Source: Sedimenticola sp.
GTDB lineage: Bacteria; Pseudomonadota; Gammaproteobacteria; Chromatiales; Chromatiaceae
NCBI GenBank assembly: GCA_026197195.1
Contig: JAPHUG010000022.1
Coordinates: 1 to 5,753, forward strand
Length of the DNA stretch: 5,753 nt
Direction of reading: 5' to 3'
Under the pieces are notes generated by a model, which was not told where the DNA came from, made no database searches, and saw only the letters and a list, made by a program, of their open reading frames with translations. Numbering within the stretch: the stretch's first letter is position 1; each line of letters starts with the position of its first letter. The translations under genes were made by a program, and so were the position numbers. Below, in pieces: positions 1-5,753 of the stretch.

Positions 1-3000
1 CTGCCAAACATCCTCCCGAAGATCGGTCAATTGCATGCGTACAGCCAAAGACTCCAAATCTTCTCGCCGGTGCTTCCGACTATTGGACTGCTTCCGCTCC
101 TGCTCATAGATCAGATGCGAGGGATTCATCCCACTGAACATCTCAAGACCCGCCGTCGACTCCGATACAACACGGCTTCGGTCACAATCAATCAGTTCAC
201 GGTTTGTGAGCAACGCCAGTCCTGCACGGCCCGCTTTATCTGGATAGGCTATGCAAATGCTTGCAACCACGGCGGTGGCCATGACGTTGTTGCTCGTGCG
301 AAGGATATAAAGCAGCCACGTCTCAAGATTTACCCCTTCCATCTCAGCCGCACCCAGCAGCCATGCCTCTAGCGCCATCAACGCCGATTGCAGCACATCC
401 GGCCCTACCGTCATGCCACGGTACATACCGTATAGACGACCGTTCATCCACTGCTGGACCGGTCCGGAGTCAGGGATATCGAGCGTGATTTGCCACGCGG
501 GCTCAAGTGATCCGCCGGGCCATCGCTGTGTGCCATACCATTCACCTGCGTGATTGAGCAGATCAAGGATAAAGTCAAGTCCTTCACGTGGATGCGAGCG
601 GAGCAGTGCACCGAAGGGCCCTTGGAGTGCACTTGCCGGGAAGAACTCAGAGACGCCATGCTCACGTATGCCAAAGACCTGACTGACCTCCAATGCAGAT
701 AAATGGTATTCATGTTCAAAGTCCGCATCGGTGAGTCTCAGACGAACATTGACCAGCGAGATGACCTCTGCGGGAAAATCCCGACAGGCGTAAGCACCGG
801 AAACACTCCCCAAAATCAGATCAGCAAGATCACTGGCTGCATAGTCTCGTCGGTCGCATGTCTCGGCACGTGCGATGAGCCCCTTGAACCCAGGCACAGC
901 ACACGGAATCTTTAGCAACACCTCAAGCGTCCGCTTCCGCGCATCATCGAACCTGTAGCCGTCAAAGCATGGGATCAAGGCCTCCACGATCAGCCCGGCT
1001 TCTTTGGATCCAGCAGGAGACGCATTGTTCCAGTCGATCTGTTTTGCCCAATCCTCGACAAGACCCAAAATTAGCAGTGCATTCATCGGGAGCAAGTTGT
1101 GAATCAGTCGAGAAACCACCTGCAAAACCGGCACCCACCCTGGCCCTGCCGGGACCAGCATCTGAGACGGGAGGCCCGGTATACTGAGCCAGCGTGGCGA
1201 CGCTTTACATGCTACCCGGAGCACATGAATGATCTGACTGAGTAGCTGTGTATCACCCCTCTCTATTCTATCCATACAACCCGCCAGGAAGTCGCTAGCT
1301 GCATCAGAAAGCAAGGCGGCAACGAGGCAATCGTCTCGGAAGTAAGAAGGTAGTTCCGGCTGATCAAGGGCACCGAGCACAAAAGTTCGGGCAGTATCGG
1401 CACTTATCTCAAATCGCTCGCCCAACCAACGCCTAAACCCGCGTCGCAGCGCCGGGTACCCTCCCATACAGTCTGCGAGCACGGTTATAGGATCCTCGGT
1501 TGACGAGAACTGCTCGTCAAGCCAGTGGATGATTGCCCAGTCTTCCAGGACATCATGTGCCGGCGCAAAGAACGTGGATGATTGTGGCGCACATGCAATC
1601 AGGGATGCCTGTACCAACGCGTCGAGTGCTTCAGCATCAGGTGAGTCAGGTCGCACAAAGGGTCGAAGCTCAGTCGCACGTCGATACGCAACATCGATGA
1701 ATGCTGCCTCCCGGCGGCGGGGCATACCTGCCGCAGTAAAGTGTTCTGCGCGAATCAGCTCCTTCCAGCATTTTTCTCGGAAGGCACGGGCATTCTCAAG
1801 GTGTGCCCCCTCTTCCCACTCAAGCCGGGAAGCCATATCGAGGACATAGGGTGTTCTGAGGAAAGCTCGAAGCTGGCTATCCCGAAGGGGTAGGTCAAGA
1901 CTCGGCACTGCTTCCTGTATAAGCTGCAGATCTTCATCTGAAAGCGGCGGAACCTCATGGACGGAATGCAGAAGACCAAGTGGTGCAAGAAGAGAGTTCC
2001 TGACAGTCTCCACCGAATAGTCGCGACATGTGAGAACCAGCTGAATCGCGCGGTCACGTTGTACGGCTTGCAAAAGATGTGAAAACGCATCTCTGACAGA
2101 GTGTTCAAGGAGACGCTCAACACTTTCAACCAATACTACGACTCGATCATGGCCAGCAAGAATTGCCAGTAAACGCTGCTCGTTTATCGTGGTCTGTGTA
2201 TTTGCAAGCGTTTCGTTGATGTGAGGAGTCGCAAATTCAACTGCCTGAAATGCAAGGGTGGGGCGATTTGCTTCAACCTGAGTGAGTAGTTTCTTCGCTA
2301 AAGCCGACTTACCGGAACCGGCAGCGCCTGTAACGATGACAACCTGATGTTCATCTAGCTCAGCTAACACGGCGCCAAGCTCAGCCGATCTGTTAATTTC
2401 GTAGTCACTTCCAATGATCGAACGGATACTCTCTCGAACCGTCATCCCGTGCTCAATAAGTGCCCGTAGATCGTTTGTATCAGATACGGGGATCGTCGTG
2501 TGGAGTGCGACAATATCTGCCGGTAGGCTCTCTCGCCGATATATCGAGGCTGTGGGGCGGCCACGGCCCGCGCATTCCAGGAGCGCCGCCCATGTGGCCT
2601 TTGCGGCCGAGACCGCATCCGGAACACCCGCCGAAACATGCGCAAGTAGCGACAGGGCTAGTGCTTCTGTCTGAGCAGTGGATGTATTGAGGTCATAACT
2701 GAGAATATTAACTACTCGGAGAAACCGCCAGTAATCATCATCGCCTGGCGGTGTACCAATGTAATCTGTGAGAATTGACTTGATTACCTCGTTCTGCTGT
2801 TTCGCCTTCTTTGAGATGTAGCCTTCGAGTCCAACGCGATGATGAAAGTCATCTGTATCAACCGAAGCACGCGCACATTCCAAGAGAGAATTGAATGAAT
2901 GAAGTAGTGTTGACGTGCCATGCTGGGTAATCACTGCCAAGCGATCTTCAGATACGTTGAACCGATCGTTTGCCTGAAAATCATCCCAGAATCCCTCGAT

Positions 3001-3291
3001 CGTCTTGCGGCAGTCCGCATTGGATGCTGAGACGGTAAAGCTCCGCTTGACCTGCACGGCAAGCTTTCTTAGCACACCAGCACCTGTCTCACCGACTATC
3101 AGAAGATCATCGGTCTTCCATCCCAAGTGCTCTGTCTGAAAACAGACCTCAGCAACAGAGGTATTGGTCAATATTGGCGGCGTTGCACTGACCAGTAGCA
3201 ATGCCAGCGAAAATGCGTCTACATGCTGCTCGAAATGCCCACCCGCATCCCCAGTTGCAGCTGGACTTGAGACGACTTCGCCGTCACGCAA
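1..3291 (-). CDS. Large nuclease-STAND NTPase, probable Avs-like defence protein (3' end beyond window)
   Basis: This is an open frame of 1097 codons with no in-frame stop from the TTG at 3291 to the left edge, so the C-terminus is missing. Numbering from that TTG, residues about 20-110 hold a probable PD-(D/E)XK-like nuclease segment (E54, D61-D62, then Q80-V-K82 in AVQVKRSF). Residues about 295-450 form a P-loop NTPase: Walker A GAAGSGKS at 322-329, a Walker B-like strand VVVLVE at 384-389, and a sensor LVLTCRDY at 418-425. A helical/winged-helix module follows, ending in FFAPAHDVLEDWA around 574-586; an F-x-H-D-x-L motif there is common in NACHT/STAND proteins. Residues about 600-1097 are unassigned and look helical, as expected of a target-sensing arm. 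By family knowledge, proteins with this order (Avs group) detect phage proteins and then cut DNA; that role is inferred here. Walker B has Glu where Asp is usual. Other options are a regulatory STAND ATPase or a different nuclease-NTPase defence family. The gene is secure; the function is moderately so. Confidence 0.85.
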   Translation of the reverse strand, partial: MRDGEVVSSPAATGDAGGHFEQHVDAFSLALLLVSATPPILTNTSVAEVCFQTEHLGWKTDDLLIVGETGAGVLRKLAVQVKRSFTVSASNADCRKTIEGFWDDFQANDRFNVSEDRLAVITQHGTSTLLHSFNSLLECARASVDTDDFHHRVGLEGYISKKAKQQNEVIKSILTDYIGTPPGDDDYWRFLRVVNILSYDLNTSTAQTEALALSLLAHVSAGVPDAVSAAKATWAALLECAGRGRPTASIYRRESLPADIVALHTTIPVSDTNDLRALIEHGMTVRESIRSIIGSDYEINRSAELGAVLAELDEHQVVIVTGAAGSGKSALAKKLLTQVEANRPTLAFQAVEFATPHINETLANTQTTINEQRLLAILAGHDRVVVLVESVERLLEHSVRDAFSHLLQAVQRDRAIQLVLTCRDYSVETVRNSLLAPLGLLHSVHEVPPLSDEDLQLIQEAVPSLDLPLRDSQLRAFLRTPYVLDMASRLEWEEGAHLENARAFREKCWKELIRAEHFTAAGMPRRREAAFIDVAYRRATELRPFVRPDSPDAEALDALVQASLIACAPQSSTFFAPAHDVLEDWAIIHWLDEQFSSTEDPITVLADCMGGYPALRRGFRRWLGERFEISADTARTFVLGALDQPELPSYFRDDCLVAALLSDAASDFLAGCMDRIERGDTQLLSQIIHVLRVACKASPRWLSIPGLPSQMLVPAGPGWVPVLQVVSRLIHNLLPMNALLILGLVEDWAKQIDWNNASPAGSKEAGLIVEALIPCFDGYRFDDARKRTLEVLLKIPCAVPGFKGLIARAETCDRRDYAASDLADLILGSVSGAYACRDFPAEVISLVNVRLRLTDADFEHEYHLSALEVSQVFGIREHGVSEFFPASALQGPFGALLRSHPREGLDFILDLLNHAGEWYGTQRWPGGSLEPAWQITLDIPDSGPVQQWMNGRLYGMYRGMTVGPDVLQSALMALEAWLLGAAEMEGVNLETWLLYILRTSNNVMATAVVASICIAYPDKAGRAGLALLTNRELIDCDRSRVVSESTAGLEMFSGMNPSHLIYEQERKQSNSRKHRREDLESLAVRMQLTDLREDVWQ

Positions 3292-3297
3292 TGACTG

Positions 3298-3306
3298 TTC
3301 CCCTTT
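3298..3306 (-). promoter_or_regulatory. Ribosome binding site fixing a TTG start
   Basis: On the minus strand AAAGGGGAA lies 6-7 bases before TTG (3291-3289). No ATG or GTG occurs in frame between this site and the upstream stop TGA at 3348-3346, so the Shine-Dalgarno match decides the start. The next in-frame start-like codon, also TTG, is about 30 codons in and would remove residues ahead of the conserved-looking N-terminal helix. Confidence 0.65.
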
Positions 3307-3373
3307 GTATAAATTATGCCGAAATAAAATAAGTATTAAGAATAATCACATATCTTGCTGAATTACTGGGACA

Positions 3374-3379
3374 ATTATA
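3374..3379 (-). promoter_or_regulatory. Possible -10 hexamer (TATAAT) for the STAND gene
   Basis: A perfect TATAAT reads on the minus strand about 83 bases before the TTG start. No good TTGACA-like hexamer sits 16-18 bases upstream, and there is no TG extension in front of it. In a region this rich in A and T a chance match is quite possible. If real, the message would carry an untranslated leader of about 75 bases. Confidence 0.25.
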
Positions 3380-3505
3380 TCGTCAATGGTCAGCAAAGCT
3401 ATCGTGAATGACATCATCAATTGAATGAACTAGGCCAGTAGCTTCAAAGGGAACTCTACGTCTCGCCACTGCTGAACTGCGTTTTTTCTACACATAATCA
3501 ATATC

Positions 3506-4240
3506 TTATAAATATTTCTTGAATGTGCTCGCCGTGACCGCCACCGTCAGCGCGAACAAGGTTGCAAATGGCAAAATAACGAAGATCGGATGCAGACTGA
3601 ACGGCAAGGCCAGATAGGTCACCCAGGTCAGGACAACCAAAGGTAGTGCCGCCTTCTTCGCATAGTGATAGACAAAGGAACTCTCTCGACCTCCACCCCA
3701 TCGACGCAGATCGCGTTGTACTAATCCATCGATAAGCGCGACCAGGCTAAACAGTAAAAATATCGGCATCGCCAGGGTCAAAATGGCAAGGCGCACTGAG
3801 AACACCTGGGTCACCTGCATCATGGCCAGTACGTACTCTGCCAGGGGTTTATAGACCTTATGCAGCGTCGCCCTGACGCCCTGCTCATACTTCCGCGGAG
3901 GCAGTGACACCCATTGGATGAAATCCACAAACCGCGTCACCTCGAAAAGGTAGTGGTAGGAATTATCGGCGAACCGTTTGGCGAATCGTGCCGGATCGGA
4001 GGTCACAACACTGCGACGAAAATCATTGTCGAGATAGCTAATCTCCGTGACCAGCATGGTACGGCTGTGATCGACCCCTTCATCCGGCCACCAAAGCACC
4101 ATGCCTGCCCACTCCACGATGATCGAGAACAACAGCGAAAACAATAACCACAGGATGACCTTCGCGACCGCCGATAAGGTCTTCGAAAACAGCCCTTGCT
4201 GAATCACACGGCGACGAGGATCTGCTACGGCCTCAGCCAT
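3506..4240 (-). CDS. ICE membrane protein, PFL_4697/TIGR03747 family
   Basis: This is a complete protein of 244 residues, an inner-membrane component encoded next to traD in genomic-island-type conjugative elements. Its exact role in the transfer apparatus is not established. Hydrophobic segments lie at about 23-50, 147-174, 197-213 and 217-238. The stretch between the first two (about 52-145) is polar and charged and probably forms a soluble domain on one side of the membrane. The C-terminal part has GRESSFVYHYAKK (184-196) and LPFSLHPIFVILPF (212-225), which I recall as the typical conserved end of this family. The ATG overlaps the traD stop by eight bases (ATGGCTGA) and has GGAGG six bases upstream, so translation is probably coupled to traD. 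It ends in TAA, and the next gene starts 214 bases further on. The assignment rests on membrane layout, remembered motifs and position after traD. Confidence 0.85.
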   Translation of the reverse strand: MAEAVADPRRRVIQQGLFSKTLSAVAKVILWLLFSLLFSIIVEWAGMVLWWPDEGVDHSRTMLVTEISYLDNDFRRSVVTSDPARFAKRFADNSYHYLFEVTRFVDFIQWVSLPPRKYEQGVRATLHKVYKPLAEYVLAMMQVTQVFSVRLAILTLAMPIFLLFSLVALIDGLVQRDLRRWGGGRESSFVYHYAKKAALPLVVLTWVTYLALPFSLHPIFVILPFATLFALTVAVTASTFKKYL

Positions 4241-5753
4241 CGGAGGCCTCCGGTTCTACCTCGTGTTCGCTGACGTCCGGCGCGACTCCCCACCACGGTT
4301 CCTGCACGCGGTACCAGTGATCGTTGGTGATGTAGGTGCGCTCCATCTCATTGGTTATCTCAGTGAGCGTTTCAGGCATATCCGAGTCCGTCGCGGGCAA
4401 CGGCATGCGAATCTTCCATAGCTGGCCACCTTCCAGGAGGGCAAAGGCCTGTCCCTTGGGTAGGGTTATCAACTCGGCCGGTGTCAGCAACGGGACTTCT
4501 GAAACACTGATTCGATCCTCGTTGCGGGAGCTGAAATCGATCCCGGAACCCGGCTCCGAGGAATCATTGACACCGGAAACGCTCATCAGGGTGAACACCT
4601 CAACCTTGGGTAGCTGGTCGGTGAGCATCTCGGCCGTAGCCAGCTCTTTCACCCTCAGCATGATCATTGTGTTGAAGTTACCGGCGACCTGCCCTGCTTT
4701 TGCACGATTGCCGATGCGCGCTTCGACATCCGACCAGGTCTGGGTGTAGGCCGTGACCTGAAAGCCGGCCCCACCGGCCTTGTTCAGTAGGGGGACAAAC
4801 TCGTCACCGATCAGTTCGTTGAACTCATCGGCATGCATGGAGATGGTGGGCGGGGTGTCGATGGATTCTCCGTCCACGCCATGCTTGTAAATGTGTCCGG
4901 CGACCGACACCAGATCAGCGAACATGGAATTGCCTACCGCACTGGCCACGGTGGTATCAGTCAGGGCGTCCAGACCGACGTAGACGATCCCCTTGCGTCG
5001 GATGACTTCCATCCATTCGAAGATCGGACGCGTATCGTTCTTATCCAGATAATCCGGCGAGATCAGTTCGGCGATATTGCCCGTGGTCAGCTTCTCCATC
5101 AGCGGACCGACGGAACTGACGATCTTGTCGAAGTAGGTCTTGTCGTACTTGAAGGCAGACACCAGCCCATCGAGGACTGGATCGTAGAGGTCCTGTGTCT
5201 GCAGGTGCCGCATCAGCGCGATAGCTTCTTTACTGCGCCCTCTTAGCGCTGCCGGCAGGTTTCGTTCCGAGATCTTGCTCGACAGCTCCTCGACCTGTTC
5301 CTTCCAATCCTCAGCGCCGTGTGTATCCAGATGCGCCTCGGCATACTCCGTGAACAGAGGTTCAATATCGTTGATGTAGCGTCGGACCTGCTGATAGTCC
5401 GGACGGCGGTTTAGCGCCACCAGTGCACGGGCAATGATGTTGACGAATCGCCAGGCGAACTCCTTAAAGGCTGCCGAATTGCCTTCACTGGGTAACTGGT
5501 TGGCGATGCGGGTGGCAACCTCGGTGATTCGCGAGAAGTTGCCGATGGCGTTGTAGCGAGCCGAAACCTGTGGAAACCCCAGATGGAACATATAGAAGTC
5601 TTTGGTCCGTCCGGCCCGTTTGGCCTCTGCATATACACGCCGTAACAAACCGGCATCGCCCTTGGGGTCGAAAACGATCACCACATCCCCGCGACGGATG
5701 TCCTGGGTGATGAGGATCTCGGCCAGCCTGGTCTTACCGACGCGAGTGGTCCC
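4233..5753 (-). CDS. traD: Conjugative coupling factor TraD, SXT/ICE type (5' end beyond window)
   Basis: This is the C-terminal 506 residues of a type IV coupling protein; the frame stays open to the right edge. The visible part starts at the Walker A loop (GTTRVGKT, visible residues 1-8). It continues with a conserved DVVIVFDPKGD strand (23-33), an all-helical insertion (about 75-225), a Walker B-like ISMHADEF (304-311) and the VTAYTQT strand (333-339) typical of VirD4/TraD ATPases. The C-terminal tail is acidic, ending in EPEASDG. TraD is a hexameric inner-membrane ATPase that links the relaxase-DNA complex to the type IV secretion channel and powers DNA transfer. Roughly 130-200 N-terminal residues, including the membrane anchors, should lie beyond the window, judging from the usual 600-700 residue length. 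The GTG at 5684 is an internal codon, not the start, because Walker A lies upstream of it. The stop overlaps the following membrane protein gene by eight bases. Confidence 0.93.
   Translation of the reverse strand, partial: GTTRVGKTRLAEILITQDIRRGDVVIVFDPKGDAGLLRRVYAEAKRAGRTKDFYMFHLGFPQVSARYNAIGNFSRITEVATRIANQLPSEGNSAAFKEFAWRFVNIIARALVALNRRPDYQQVRRYINDIEPLFTEYAEAHLDTHGAEDWKEQVEELSSKISERNLPAALRGRSKEAIALMRHLQTQDLYDPVLDGLVSAFKYDKTYFDKIVSSVGPLMEKLTTGNIAELISPDYLDKNDTRPIFEWMEVIRRKGIVYVGLDALTDTTVASAVGNSMFADLVSVAGHIYKHGVDGESIDTPPTISMHADEFNELIGDEFVPLLNKAGGAGFQVTAYTQTWSDVEARIGNRAKAGQVAGNFNTMIMLRVKELATAEMLTDQLPKVEVFTLMSVSGVNDSSEPGSGIDFSSRNEDRISVSEVPLLTPAELITLPKGQAFALLEGGQLWKIRMPLPATDSDMPETLTEITNEMERTYITNDHWYRVQEPWWGVAPDVSEHEVEPEASDG
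4247..4251 (-). promoter_or_regulatory. Ribosome binding site inside the traD 3' end
   Basis: GGAGG on the minus strand stands six bases before the ATG at 4240 and lies within the last codons of traD. It forms one arm of a perfect ten-base palindrome, GGAGGCCTCC (4242-4251). The site supports this ATG as the start and suggests translational coupling with traD. Confidence 0.7.

Larger units (their letters stand above)
3292..3505. other. AT-rich intergenic leader upstream of the STAND gene
   Basis: This 214-base spacer separates the stop of the ICE membrane protein gene from the TTG of the large NTPase gene. The part next to the NTPase gene is very AT-rich: 16 G/C among the 60 bases 3301-3360, compared with about 53-60% in single 60-base blocks sampled from the flanking genes. 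The only frames in it are short, with no ribosome binding site. An imperfect hairpin (GTAG/CTAC arms plus TTC/GAA) can form at 3438-3459 but has no following T run, so it is not a convincing intrinsic terminator. The spacer is best read as a promoter and leader region for the cargo gene. Read-through from the transfer genes also remains possible. Confidence 0.6.

Noticed and set aside
1755..2129. A 124-codon minus-strand frame and several plus-strand frames of 70-113 codons across 1-3291.
   Set aside because: They are out-of-frame shadows of the 1097-codon gene, which carries clear NTPase motifs; none of them shows a recognisable domain.
3292..3345. In-frame hydrophobic stretch (LFLILILF) just upstream of the TTG that could look like an N-terminal membrane anchor.
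   Set aside because: No ATG, GTG or TTG start with a ribosome binding site precedes it after the TGA. The stretch reflects the A/T-rich leader, and the good ribosome binding site lies downstream of it.
3346..3417. A 23-codon minus-strand frame (ATGATG start, TGA stop) in the leader, in the same frame as the large NTPase gene.
   Set aside because: There is no Shine-Dalgarno sequence before it and no recognisable product. It overlaps the AT-rich promoter-like region. A leader peptide cannot be excluded but is not supported.
3438..3459. Imperfect hairpin that could be a terminator after the membrane protein gene.
   Set aside because: The stem is short and mismatched, and no T run follows on the minus strand.
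4336..5246. Two plus-strand frames of 137 codons antisense to traD.
   Set aside because: They are antisense shadows of a well-supported traD frame in GC-rich sequence, with no recognisable domain.
1..5753. CRISPR arrays, tRNA or rRNA genes, insertion sequence ends and attachment sites.
   Set aside because: I saw no regularly spaced repeats, no tRNA-like cloverleaf, and no terminal inverted repeats or transposase motifs on either strand.

Overview
The window looks like part of an integrative conjugative element (ICE) from a proteobacterium, most likely a gammaproteobacterium. The evidence is a coupling ATPase of the TraD type and the small ICE membrane protein that normally follows it. No marker in the window fixes the genus. 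All three genes lie on the minus strand, so the biological order runs from the right edge to the left edge.

Right part (3506-5753): traD enters truncated from the right edge, with its Walker A motif in the very first visible codons. It is followed, with an 8-base overlap, by a four-segment membrane protein of the PFL_4697/TIGR03747 kind. These two would work together in DNA transfer: the TraD hexamer delivers the relaxosome to the type IV secretion channel in the inner membrane, and the small membrane protein is probably an accessory of that machinery.

Middle (3292-3505): a 214-base spacer, strongly AT-rich near the next gene (16 G/C in the 60 bases 3301-3360). It holds a TATAAT hexamer and a clear Shine-Dalgarno sequence before a TTG codon. 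I see no convincing terminator.

Left part (1-3291): one uninterrupted minus-strand reading frame of 1097 codons that runs off the left edge without a stop. I translated it codon by codon. Because its end is outside the window and its start is TTG, a caller needing a complete ATG-to-stop frame would miss it. It encodes a large multidomain P-loop protein. At the N-terminus is a probable PD-(D/E)XK-type nuclease segment with a Q-x-K motif. A STAND/NACHT-like NTPase follows, with Walker A at 322-329, a Walker B-like strand at 384-389 and a T-C-R-D sensor at 421-424. Next comes a helical module with an F-x-P-A-H-D motif, then about 500 residues of unassigned, mostly helical sequence. This layout (nuclease effector, STAND ATPase, long helical sensor) is that of Avs-like antiviral proteins, so the likely reading is an ICE cargo defence gene placed directly after conjugation genes. 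The exact family is not assigned and the function is inferred.
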